Assembly (NCBI GenBank): GCA_031260455.1
Contig: JAIRJW010000059.1
Coordinates: forward strand, 1-64,000
Direction of reading: 5' to 3'
DNA: 64,000 bases
From: Fluviicola sp.
GTDB lineage: Bacteria > Bacteroidota > Bacteroidia > Flavobacteriales_D > Crocinitomicaceae
A program made the translations under genes and the position numbers. Positions 44,547 to 52,281 of this stretch are shown piece after piece. Each line of letters starts with the position of its first letter. Positions within the stretch are counted from its first letter, which is position 1. Below the pieces are notes generated by a model, which saw nothing but the letters and a program-made list of their open reading frames with translations, did not search any database and was not told the DNA's origin.

Positions 44547-45362
44547 ATGAAACAACAAGAAGAGTTCATAAACGTCCGCAGATTAATTCAGGGTAAAAAT
44601 CCACGTCTTGCAAAGTGGATTCCGGGCTTTATTATCCACTACCTGGAACGGATTCTTCATCAGAAAGAAATCAATGACTTCCTGAAAACACATGATACAA
44701 AGAACCAGGACTTTTGCCGGGATGTACTTGAAGCCATTGGTGTTACCTACTCTATTTCGGGAATAGAAAACATTCCCAAAACCGGGAAATGCCTCGTAGT
44801 TATGAACCACCCGCTTGGTGGAATGGATGCTATGGCATTGGTCGATGGTTTGCGTGATCTTCGAACTGATATTAAGTTCATAGTTAATGACCTGCTGTTG
44901 AACCTGGATCCCCTGAAAGAAATTTTCGTGGGAGTGAACAAACATGGAAAAACCAAAAACAGTTCCCTGCTCCAGGTAAACAATCTGTTTGCCTCCGATC
45001 AGTTGGTATGTATTTTTCCTGCCGGATTGGTAAGCCGGAAAACAAAAGGAATAGTCAGAGACCTGGAATGGAAAAAAACATTTGTGAAACAGGCAAGACA
45101 GAACGATCAGATCATTATTCCCGTTCACATTGAAGGAGAACTATCCAGCTTCTTCTACCGTCTCGCTAATTTTCGTAAATTTCTGGGAATAAAAATGAAC
45201 ATTGAAATGCTTTACCTGGCAGACGAAATGTTCCGTCAAAAAGGAAAACATATTCAATTTACTGTCGGAGAACCGATCAAAGCAAAAACATTAGATACCA
45301 AAACGTCTGACGTGAAATGGGCCGAATGGTTCAGAAATCACGTTTATGCGCTGAAGAAATAA
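44547..45362 (+). CDS. Lysophospholipid O-acyltransferase, GlsA/OlsA-like
   Basis: A PlsC-type acyltransferase of 271 residues. The acceptor motif reads NHPLGGMD (Asn87-Asp94), which is H-x5-D instead of the usual H-x4-D. A second conserved region is seen at IFPAGLVSRK. It is followed six bases after its stop by a GNAT/hemolysin-type N-acyltransferase. Such an O-acyltransferase/N-acyltransferase pair makes amino-acid-containing lipids (ornithine lipid in OlsBA or fused OlsF, glycine lipid by GlsB/GlsA in Bacteroides). The amino acid is not predictable from sequence. Confidence 0.85.
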   Translation: MKQQEEFINVRRLIQGKNPRLAKWIPGFIIHYLERILHQKEINDFLKTHDTKNQDFCRDVLEAIGVTYSISGIENIPKTGKCLVVMNHPLGGMDAMALVDGLRDLRTDIKFIVNDLLLNLDPLKEIFVGVNKHGKTKNSSLLQVNNLFASDQLVCIFPAGLVSRKTKGIVRDLEWKKTFVKQARQNDQIIIPVHIEGELSSFFYRLANFRKFLGIKMNIEMLYLADEMFRQKGKHIQFTVGEPIKAKTLDTKTSDVKWAEWFRNHVYALKK

Positions 45363-45367
45363 ATTAT

Positions 45368-46282
45368 ATGAAACCAATTATACCCGCTGTAGATAAAGAA
45401 CTGATCAAAAAAGAACTCGCTGAAGCCGGGCTGATCCGTACCACTCGAAAAGGCGATAATGAAATTTATTTTGTCAATATTCACACAGCCCCCAATGTCG
45501 TTCGCGAAATCGGACGTCTCAGAGAGGTAACCTTCCGTTTTGCAGGTGGAGGAACCGGGGAAGAACTGGATCTGGATGAATATGACACCCAGGAAATCTG
45601 CTACAATCAATTGATTGTATGGTCACCTGAAGATGAAGTGATTATCGGAGGATACCGCTTTATTATTTGCAGTGATGCTGTTGACAAAAATGGAAACATT
45701 CATTTGTCCACTACCCACTACTTTGATTTTACGGAGCGTTTCATCAAAGAATACATGCCAGCAACCTCCGAACTGGGACGAAGTTGGGTTCACCCGGATT
45801 ATCAGCCAGCACAAAACCCACGAAAAGGATTGTTTGCACTGGATAATATCTGGGACGGGCTCGGAGCACTGATACGCCATTACCCAAACATCAAGTATTT
45901 TTTCGGAAAAGTGACGATGTATCCATACTATAATCGGGAAGCACGCGATTTTCTTTTGCATTTCATGCATCATTACTTCCCGGATACGGAAAACCTGATG
46001 AAACCATACCATCCGCTGGTAAGCGATTATGACACCACTTTTGTAGAAGAACAATTGAAAGGGCTCGATTTCAAAGACGGGTTTAAGGTGCTCAATTCCT
46101 TTGTGCGGAAACACGGGGAAATAGTTCCTCCCTTAGTTAACATTTATATGCATTTATCTCCGACAATGAAGACTTTCGGAACAGCTGTCAACGCGGATTT
46201 CGGAAATGTGGAAGAAACAGGAATTCTGGTAAACATTGCAGATATTTACGATGATAAAAAAGAACGTCATCTCAATTATTAA
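45368..46282 (+). CDS. N-acyltransferase, GlsB/OlsB-like
   Basis: A GNAT-fold acyltransferase of the hemolysin/OlsB type, 304 residues. Recognisable parts are REIGRLREVTFRFAGGGTG, ELDLDEYDTQ, and ELGRSWVHPDYQP leading into a GLFALDNIWDGLG segment. It would attach a 3-hydroxy fatty acid to the amino group of an amino acid, the first step for ornithine, lysine or glycine lipid. The upstream neighbour supplies the O-acylation. ATG 45368 is used because the longer version from 45317 lies inside the upstream gene. Confidence 0.85.
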   Translation: MKPIIPAVDKELIKKELAEAGLIRTTRKGDNEIYFVNIHTAPNVVREIGRLREVTFRFAGGGTGEELDLDEYDTQEICYNQLIVWSPEDEVIIGGYRFIICSDAVDKNGNIHLSTTHYFDFTERFIKEYMPATSELGRSWVHPDYQPAQNPRKGLFALDNIWDGLGALIRHYPNIKYFFGKVTMYPYYNREARDFLLHFMHHYFPDTENLMKPYHPLVSDYDTTFVEEQLKGLDFKDGFKVLNSFVRKHGEIVPPLVNIYMHLSPTMKTFGTAVNADFGNVEETGILVNIADIYDDKKERHLNY

Positions 46283-46433
46283 GATGTGAACTGCCACCCT
46301 TACCAGCTCGAGGTATGTTACTGACGAATTTCTAATCAAAAATGATGCTAAAATCCCCCACTGCGGCAATACCCGAACCGATGAAAATGAGATTCAAAAC
46401 AGATCATTCAATTCCTTTTCAACTTTCAATTAC

Positions 46434-47345
46434 TCACACTTTATAAACATCTCCATCTTCCACGACTTGCGTGTTTGGAAACACAACAGAAGCTTCTTCC
46501 AAGTGTTTCAAGCCATTTTCATAACGTGCACTCAGATGTCCCAGCAATAACTTACCGACTTTTGCTTGTCTGGCAATAGTTGCCGCTTGCCCCGCTGTAC
46601 TGTGAAATGTTTGTTTCGCCCGCTTCAGCTTGTCATTCAGGAAAGTTGCCTCATGATAAAGCACATCTGCTTTTTTGATGTATTCTACAATATGTTCATC
46701 GAAGATTGTATCGGAACAAAATGCATAGGATTTACCAGGTTTTTGAGGATAGGTATAATCATCAAAATAAATAGTTTCTCCCGAATCAAGCACAACATCT
46801 AATCCCTGTTTCAATTTCGGAATCAGCGTCAGTGAAAGTCCGGCTTCCCGGAAACGTTCTGCGTCCAATTTGCGCTCCCTGATTTTTTCCCGGATCAGAA
46901 AACCGTTTGTCGGAATGCGGTGGCGCAGAGGGAAAGTCCAGATTTCAATCAGTTTATCTTCAAAAATCAGTTTGTGTTCATTTCCATTCAGCGGCATAAA
47001 ATGCAGATCGAAACCAAGACTGGTTCCCCCTGCTTCCAGTTGCAGACGAATGATTTGCTCCAGTTCCTCCGGGCCGTATATGGTGAGTCCTTTATCCCTT
47101 CCAAGCAGGTGCAGTGAACTCAGCAACCCCACCAGACCAAAGAAATGATCTCCGTGTAAATGCGAAATTAAAATGTGACTGATCTTTTGAATGTGAATGT
47201 GACGTTTGCGCAACTGAACTTGCGTTCCTTCACCACAATCGATTAAAATATGGCGGTCATTACACTTCACATATTGTGATGTCGGATTTCTCAGAGAAGT
47301 GGGCAATGCCGCTCCGGAGCCCAATATACAGACTTCAAAACTCAT
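46434..47345 (-). CDS. rnz: Ribonuclease Z
   Basis: A tRNA 3'-end endonuclease of the MBL fold, 303 residues. The zinc motif is HLHGDH (His62, His64, Asp66, His67), with the conserved N-terminus GSGAALPTSLRNP, the FCSDT strand and the ADVLYHEATF segment. The TFHSTAGQA motif provides another His. It lies three bases after the stop of a STAS-domain gene, so the two are co-transcribed. Confidence 0.93.
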   Translation of the reverse strand: MSFEVCILGSGAALPTSLRNPTSQYVKCNDRHILIDCGEGTQVQLRKRHIHIQKISHILISHLHGDHFFGLVGLLSSLHLLGRDKGLTIYGPEELEQIIRLQLEAGGTSLGFDLHFMPLNGNEHKLIFEDKLIEIWTFPLRHRIPTNGFLIREKIRERKLDAERFREAGLSLTLIPKLKQGLDVVLDSGETIYFDDYTYPQKPGKSYAFCSDTIFDEHIVEYIKKADVLYHEATFLNDKLKRAKQTFHSTAGQAATIARQAKVGKLLLGHLSARYENGLKHLEEASVVFPNTQVVEDGDVYKV

Positions 47346-47348
47346 CGG

Positions 47349-47687
47349 TTAATTCAGAACAGCCTTTGCTTCATCCAATGTTTCCGAAATATTCAATACT
47401 TTATCCAATTGAGCAATACGGATCATTTTAGCCACGTTTTCCTGCAAGCCACACAACACAAACTGACCATTCGTATCTTTGCACAAACGATTTGCCATCA
47501 AGATCGCAGATAACCCGGATGAGTCACAATATCTTGATTTTGAAAGGTCTAAAATCATGGAATTCACTCCTTTTTTGTTTAAAACGAGTAATTCATCTTT
47601 CAGTTCAGAAGCATTTGATGCATCCAATTTTTCGACACATGATTGGATGACAGCAAAGTTAGTATCTTGTGCAATAATAAAATTCAT
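47349..47687 (-). CDS. STAS-domain anti-sigma-factor antagonist
   Basis: A single-domain STAS protein of 112 residues, SpoIIAA-type. The phosphorylation site is DSSGLSAIL with Ser57 as the likely target, and the fold matches throughout. Such proteins are controlled by serine kinases and PP2C phosphatases. A SiaB-like HATPase gene is found about 4 kb away (51661-52221), a possible partner; this is inference. A TACATTTG -7 box lies at 47705-47712 on the minus strand. It precedes rnz directly. Confidence 0.9.
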   Translation of the reverse strand: MNFIIAQDTNFAVIQSCVEKLDASNASELKDELLVLNKKGVNSMILDLSKSRYCDSSGLSAILMANRLCKDTNGQFVLCGLQENVAKMIRIAQLDKVLNISETLDEAKAVLN

Positions 47688-47751
47688 TTTGCCACAGTGT
47701 TTATCAAATGTAACAAATTATTCTTTCTTACTGGTGAATGTTACCAGAGTT

Positions 47752-48681
47752 TTATCGGCCAATCTTAGCTGCAAGCAGGTAGATCACTGCCATCCGGACA
47801 GCAACCCCGTTCTCAACCTGCTGAAGAATAATCGATTGCTTTGAATCAGCTACATCGGAGGTAATTTCTACCCCACGGTTGATGGGTCCGGGATGCATCA
47901 CTACAATTTCCTTGCTCAGACTGTCGAGAATTTCCTTATTCAAACCGTATTGCATCGAATATTCACGCAAGCTTGGGAAATACTGAATATCCTGTCGCTC
48001 CAGCTGAATGCGCAACATATTAGCAACATCACACCATTCCAGTGCCCTGCGAAGGTTGTGTTCAACTTTAATTCCTAAAGTATCAATGTATTTCGGAATC
48101 AGGGTAGTTGGTCCGCAAACCATGATTTCGGCTCCCAGCTTCTGCAAGGTGTAGATATTGGAAAGTGCCACGCGGGAATGCAGAATATCCCCGATAATCA
48201 CCACTTTTTTCCCTTCAACAGAGCCGAGTTTTTCTCTGATGGAAAAAGCATCCAGTAAACCCTGGGTCGGATGTTCGTGTGTTCCGTCACCAGCATTGAT
48301 TACACAAGTTTTGGTGCGTTCCGAAAGAAATTTTGCCGTGCCCGGGTTCGGATGGCGCATCACCACCATATCCACTTTCATGGAAAGAATATTATTGACC
48401 GTATCAATCAGGGTTTCTCCCTTTTTTACGGAACTTGAACTGGCAGAGAAATTCACCACATCTGCCGAAAGGCGTTTTTCAGCCAACTCAAAAGAAAGCC
48501 TTGTACGGGTCGAATTCTCAAAAAAGAGATTGGCGATCGTCATATCGCGAAGAGACGGAACTTTTTTGATCGGCCGGTTAATAACTTCTTTAAAGCTATC
48601 GGCAGTTTGAAATATCAATTCGATATCCTGACGAACCAGGTCGCGAACTCCAACTAAATGATCAACACTTAAATGCTCCAT
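47752..48681 (-). CDS. pyrB: Aspartate carbamoyltransferase catalytic subunit
   Basis: Pyrimidine biosynthesis: condenses carbamoyl phosphate with aspartate. The 309 residues include the carbamoyl-phosphate motif STRTR (57-61), FFEN before it, and HPTQGLLD and HPGPINRGVEI later on. It starts within the stop codon of pyrR (TAATG overlap), so the two are coupled. No regulatory chain (pyrI) is adjacent. Confidence 0.95.
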   Translation of the reverse strand: MEHLSVDHLVGVRDLVRQDIELIFQTADSFKEVINRPIKKVPSLRDMTIANLFFENSTRTRLSFELAEKRLSADVVNFSASSSSVKKGETLIDTVNNILSMKVDMVVMRHPNPGTAKFLSERTKTCVINAGDGTHEHPTQGLLDAFSIREKLGSVEGKKVVIIGDILHSRVALSNIYTLQKLGAEIMVCGPTTLIPKYIDTLGIKVEHNLRRALEWCDVANMLRIQLERQDIQYFPSLREYSMQYGLNKEILDSLSKEIVVMHPGPINRGVEITSDVADSKQSIILQQVENGVAVRMAVIYLLAAKIGR

Positions 48682-49220
48682 TATTCGGGTGTGTACAATA
48701 CAATTTTATCCATTCCTTCACTGCTCTTCCATTCCACAGTCACACGTTCAGAATCCAGCGTATCTACTGCTTTTCCAACATAGTCCGCCTGGATCGGCAA
48801 ATCGCGCTGAAATCTTCTATCAATCAGCACCATGAGCTCCACCCGCAGCGGACGTCCAAATGCCATCAGGGCATCCAGTCCCGAGCGGATTGTTCTTCCG
48901 GTATACAGAACATCATCTACCAGAACAACGTTTTTTCCTTCAATCGTAAAATCAATGTTGGTGACATTTGGAATCAACGGTTTCTCTCTTCTTCTGAAAT
49001 CATCCCGGTAAAAGGTAATATCCAGCTGTCCGCAAACAATCTTTTCATCTCTGACCGATTCCAGGATTTCTTTCAATCTTTCAAGCACAAAAATTCCTCT
49101 TGGCTGAAGGCCAATCAATACGGTATTGGAGAAATCATCATGATTTTCGATTAATTGATAAGCAAGACGGTTCATTGTCAACTGAACCTGCTGTTCATCT
49201 AAAATGACTTGCTTTTCCAT
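48681..49220 (-). CDS. pyrR: PyrR bifunctional regulator / uracil phosphoribosyltransferase
   Basis: A 179-residue PyrR homologue with the PRPP-binding motif VVLVDDVLYTGRTI and the PRGIFVLERL loop. PyrR in Firmicutes controls pyr genes by attenuation and has weak uracil phosphoribosyltransferase activity. ATG 49220 is chosen over an upstream start because the -7 box TAAATTTG lies just before it. The leaderless promoter leaves no room for an attenuator before pyrR itself, so any regulation must be elsewhere or the protein may act only as an enzyme. Confidence 0.92.
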   Translation of the reverse strand: MEKQVILDEQQVQLTMNRLAYQLIENHDDFSNTVLIGLQPRGIFVLERLKEILESVRDEKIVCGQLDITFYRDDFRRREKPLIPNVTNIDFTIEGKNVVLVDDVLYTGRTIRSGLDALMAFGRPLRVELMVLIDRRFQRDLPIQADYVGKAVDTLDSERVTVEWKSSEGMDKIVLYTPE

Positions 49221-49225
49221 TAAGA

Positions 49226-49255
49226 CAAATTTAATAAAAGGTTTCGATTCATCAA
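49226..49255 (-). promoter_or_regulatory. pyrR-pyrB promoter, leaderless
   Basis: On the minus strand: TTG (49255-49253), exactly 19 bases, TAAATTTG (49233-49226), then ATG at 49220. Only five bases separate the -7 box from the start codon, so the transcript should begin at or next to the ATG. Confidence 0.7.
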
Positions 49256-49534
49256 TCATTTTCGGGATTTTATACACGAAAACTAAACCGTTTTACAATT
49301 TTATTCTTTCTTTAATCCCGGCTCGCAGAATGAGAGAAAGTCAATTGAATTTTAATATCTGTTATTGCCTGTAAAAATTTCAGGCATGCACTTGTTTTTG
49401 TATTTAATTTAAAGTCCGGTTAACAGTGTTTTTTGTCTATATGAAAATCCTGATTACATACACAGGATATTATCAAAAGATTAAAATTATTTTTACCGTT
49501 CAATCAATAAATTAAATATTTCACTCGTTTTTCA

Positions 49535-49565
49535 TTGATTATAAGAAAAGGATAACGTATATTTG
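49535..49565 (+). promoter_or_regulatory. Orphan promoter
   Basis: TTG (49535-49537), 20 bases, TATATTTG (49558-49565). It does not point to any known gene; downstream genes are on the other strand. Confidence 0.5.
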
Positions 49566-49569
49566 AATA

Positions 49570-49620
49570 ATGTCAAAAATTGAAAGGCTTTTCACATTTT
49601 TTCTGCTTCACATACTGTAA
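49570..49620 (+). CDS. Possible leaderless micro-ORF, 16 residues
   Basis: ATG 49570 lies four bases after a consensus -7 box. It encodes MSKIERLFTFFLLHIL, a short basic then hydrophobic peptide, with TAA at 49618-49620. It could be a small membrane peptide, a leader of an unseen RNA, or chance. There is no homology evidence. Confidence 0.25.
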   Translation: MSKIERLFTFFLLHIL

Positions 49621-49722
49621 TTTGGAATTTTAGATGTCAGAAGATATTTGCTTTTTCATAGGGTTTGGTTATTGGTTATAAATTTTGAAACGTAAATCTG
49701 GCATCTATATTCCATTTTATAT

Positions 49723-50067
49723 TTATCCTCCTTTTCGCCTGGTTTTATATCCTGCCTTTTCGAGTAATTCGATGACTTTATCGCGGAAAGCCCCCTGAAC
49801 AATGATTTCTCCGTCTTTTGCCGTTCCACCTACTCCGCATTTGGATTTCAGCATTTTACCCAATTCCTTCAGGTCGTCTTCCGTACCGATAAATCCTTCA
49901 ACCAAAGTGACTTCTTTTCCGCCGCGTTGTTTTCGATCCAATGAGACATACAACAATTGTCTGGATGGTTCCAGCGTTTCCTGCTCTTTCTGGTCGTCAT
50001 AATCGTATGAAAAATCCGGGTTGGTGGAATATACGACGTTGATTCGGTCTTTATTTTTTTTACTCAT
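49723..50067 (-). CDS. SUI1/eIF1-type translation factor (YciH-like)
   Basis: A 114-residue protein of the SUI1/YciH family. The C-terminal two-thirds carries KSKCGVGGTAKDGEIIVQG and the end KAGYKTRRKGG, typical of the fold. The bacterial YciH form modulates start-site selection. Its 5' end overlaps the GDPD-like gene by four bases (ATGA). Confidence 0.9.
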   Translation of the reverse strand: MSKKNKDRINVVYSTNPDFSYDYDDQKEQETLEPSRQLLYVSLDRKQRGGKEVTLVEGFIGTEDDLKELGKMLKSKCGVGGTAKDGEIIVQGAFRDKVIELLEKAGYKTRRKGG

Positions 50068-50864
50068 TTGTATTTTTCAATAAATGTTGCTTTTATATCG
50101 TCTGTCAACAAATAATCGGGACTTTTCTTCAGAGCAGATTTAATTCCTTTCGGCGACCGCACATTGTATAGAATAGCTCGTTTTCCCATTGTTTTTACTG
50201 CTATCACATCAGCTGCTTCTACATCTGAATTCTGAAAAACAACTCCGTCCATCAGATACATTTGTTCATCATTCAAAAAATGATTTGAATTGAATGCGTT
50301 CAGAAAAAGTCCATATCCTGTTTGTTTGATCGAAGATACGAATCTTCCGGTATTTGTCACAAGACACAGGTTTCCGTTCGTGAAATAATTTCTTGCTTCT
50401 GTCAGAGCCTGGAACATCCGGGTAGAATCAATCAATCCGCTTGCAGTACCATCAGATTCCTTCAGATCTATCAGTAAAATAATTCCTTTCAGATCGGCTG
50501 GAAGATCCTGTAAACGAATTAGTTTTTCCTTTTCCAGGGAACGGTATTTTAAACCGGACAAATAAGCATCTGCAGATTGCGGAACAGAACCACTTCCGGT
50601 AGATTCTTCATCCAGTTTCGAATCGTGAAAAAGCCAGAATGTACCATCTTTTGAGAGTTGTACATCGACTTCCACCAGTCTGATAGTTTCAAAACTTCGT
50701 GCATATTTATATGCTTCCAGAGTATTGTCGTGGTAGTTGCTGCTTGAAACATGTAATCCGGCACAAGCGTGCCCCCCAATCTGCGTTTCCGGATACCGGT
50801 CTTTTCCTTTTTTGCAGGAAAACAGTGCCAGCAGAAACAAGCATATCAGGTACTTAGAATTCAT
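50064..50864 (-). CDS. GDPD-like lipoprotein with altered active site
   Basis: A 266-residue lipoprotein (lipobox LFSC at about residues 14-17) of the glycerophosphodiester phosphodiesterase superfamily. The family VEVDVQLSKDGTFWLFHD metal-binding stretch is intact. The N-terminal catalytic HRG is replaced by HAC (in GGHACAG) and the PEN(T) motif reads HDNT, so the canonical chemistry may be lost or changed. The barrel continues to about residue 262. It is the second gene of a coupled set: an 11-base overlap with the barrel-protein gene and a four-base overlap with the SUI1 gene. Confidence 0.8.
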   Translation of the reverse strand: MNSKYLICLFLLALFSCKKGKDRYPETQIGGHACAGLHVSSSNYHDNTLEAYKYARSFETIRLVEVDVQLSKDGTFWLFHDSKLDEESTGSGSVPQSADAYLSGLKYRSLEKEKLIRLQDLPADLKGIILLIDLKESDGTASGLIDSTRMFQALTEARNYFTNGNLCLVTNTGRFVSSIKQTGYGLFLNAFNSNHFLNDEQMYLMDGVVFQNSDVEAADVIAVKTMGKRAILYNVRSPKGIKSALKKSPDYLLTDDIKATFIEKYK

Positions 50865-51366
50865 AATAGTAAGTTAAACCCATAAAATAGTTCCATATCA
50901 AAAAGTGGTTGTTTCGTTCCTGATAAGCATCATATTTCCATTCCAGTGCTGGCCCGATTCCCGCATTTAATGCCAGTTTGTTTTGCTTCCCAAATGCCAG
51001 CCTGCACGCCAGGAAACTTTCCGTGGTATGAATGAACGGATGAGCGGAAGGAACTTTCGTATCCAGGAAAGAATAGGAAAAACGCAGATAAGGGGTCAAA
51101 GAGAACCAATTTGTCAAGCCGAAACAATATCCCAGGTCGTAGCCAGCAACCGGACTGATTTGTCCCAGGAAAATCGTTTTATTGATTCCAAAGCCAAGGA
51201 AAGCATCCTGTACCAGGTTTTTCTTGCTGATTTGTCCACGAATATGAAAAAAGAAATCCTGCGGGTGATAATTAAGATCTGTTCCGAGTGAATATTTTGC
51301 AGAACCCTGGCTTACTCCCCAAAAGGAAATAAAAAAACCGAACGGAAAAACAAGTTTTCGGAACAT
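50854..51366 (-). CDS. Predicted outer-membrane beta-barrel protein
   Basis: A 170-residue secreted protein with a signal peptide (about 1-20), alternating strands and an aromatic end (YYYEF). It has the look of a small barrel of the PagL/OmpW size class, but no diagnostic residues are seen. It is the first gene of a set with the GDPD-like lipoprotein and SUI1 genes (overlap of 11 bases downstream). Confidence 0.6.
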   Translation of the reverse strand: MFRKLVFPFGFFISFWGVSQGSAKYSLGTDLNYHPQDFFFHIRGQISKKNLVQDAFLGFGINKTIFLGQISPVAGYDLGYCFGLTNWFSLTPYLRFSYSFLDTKVPSAHPFIHTTESFLACRLAFGKQNKLALNAGIGPALEWKYDAYQERNNHFLIWNYFMGLTYYYEF

Positions 51367-51396
51367 GCTTCAAAAATAAGTAATGTACCAGTAAAA

Positions 51397-51537
51397 CTAA
51401 AGTTTCGGGCACTTTTTACAGTGACATCCTTTTCTTTTGTATTTCTTGCAACAATCTTTCTTTTTGTTGCAGGAACAATCAGAACACATGAGCGGAGGCA
51501 GAATCGTTTGCGGAGTTGAAACTTCTTTTTTAATCAT
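51397..51537 (-). CDS. 46-residue cysteine-rich protein, metallothionein-like
   Basis: A very short protein encoded on the minus strand, too small for usual ORF calls. The first half is Lys/Pro-rich; the second has eight cysteines in a Lys-rich setting, as C-x2-C-x-C (residues 18, 21, 23), CC (29, 30) and C-x-C-x2-C (38, 40, 43), plus a His at 39. That Cys density and CxC spacing recall metallothioneins or zinc/copper-binding micro-proteins. A perfect promoter stands upstream (51560-51590), which strongly supports expression. No homologous family is assigned. Confidence 0.7.
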   Translation of the reverse strand: MIKKEVSTPQTILPPLMCSDCSCNKKKDCCKKYKRKGCHCKKCPKL

Positions 51538-51559
51538 TTTTATTTAGACTAATTCTATA

Positions 51560-51590
51560 CAAAGATAAATCCGGAAAGCGAATCAACAAA
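51560..51590 (-). promoter_or_regulatory. Promoter of the Cys-rich micro-gene
   Basis: On the minus strand: TTTG (51590-51587), exactly 19 bases, TATCTTTG (51567-51560). The ATG of the 46-residue gene follows 22 bases on. Confidence 0.75.
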
Positions 51591-51660
51591 CATTGTGACT
51601 AATTATTTTTGAAAATAATCAGTGCCCGAGCCGATAAACATGATCTTACAAAAAGACATC

Positions 51661-52221
51661 TTATTGCGCTCTGCTTATATCTGTTGAAATGGTAAACAAC
51701 ATCAGGTCATCGCTGACCGGAACAAAATGATAATTCAGCTTCGATTTTGATTTCATCCGCATGATGATGAATCCCAATCCCGCTCCACCTTTGTCTGAGA
51801 TCAGCCCGTTATTGAGCGTTTCCTTATAGAAAGCCTTCATTTCCTCTTCTTCCATGGTATTTAAGCAGTCCAGGTAAGTCGTCAGCTTTTCTTTTTCAGA
51901 AAATTCCGTCAGGTTCCCCAACACAATACGATACGCTTGGTCATTGTAAGCCAAAACGATCAGGGACTGCAATTCATTATCCCATTTTTTTCCGTAAATG
52001 AGGATATTCTGAAGCCCTTCAGTCAAAATGGAGAAAACATGCTTTACCAGTGTCTTGTGGTCTCCAGTCGAAATCATAAAATCTTCTACACTCAGAGTGA
52101 GGCTATTCACCAAATCCTGGTTCAAAGAACCGAAGTGTGCAACCTGAACTGAGTCAAACTGATTGTCTTTCACATCTTGAATCCAAGAAGCTAAAATTGT
52201 TTTGGGTTCCAGGTGAAACAT
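51661..52221 (-). CDS. SiaB-like protein kinase (HATPase-related)
   Basis: A 186-residue protein of the SiaB family, related to anti-sigma serine kinases. The N-box is present (TEGLQNILIYG) and a glycine-rich G1-type segment follows (DKGGAGLGFIIM). SiaB in Pseudomonas phosphorylates the STAS-like SiaC. Here a STAS gene is encoded near by (47349-47687), but not adjacent. A TATATTTA box precedes the gene. The function in this organism is not known. Confidence 0.8.
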   Translation of the reverse strand: MFHLEPKTILASWIQDVKDNQFDSVQVAHFGSLNQDLVNSLTLSVEDFMISTGDHKTLVKHVFSILTEGLQNILIYGKKWDNELQSLIVLAYNDQAYRIVLGNLTEFSEKEKLTTYLDCLNTMEEEEMKAFYKETLNNGLISDKGGAGLGFIIMRMKSKSKLNYHFVPVSDDLMLFTISTDISRAQ

Positions 52222-52281
52222 CCCAGGTGTATTTATTTAGTTAACAATTGGTAAATATAGAAAAGCAAAAATGAACTTCTT

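Larger units (their letters stand above)
49278..49722. other. 445-base gap with a promoter and micro-ORF
   Basis: An AT-rich gap between the pyrR upstream region and the SUI1 gene's 3' end. It holds a small hairpin GCCTG/CAGGC (49367-49385) and a consensus plus-strand promoter with a 16-codon ORF directly at the expected start point (see next two entries). No RNA family was recognised. Confidence 0.5.
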
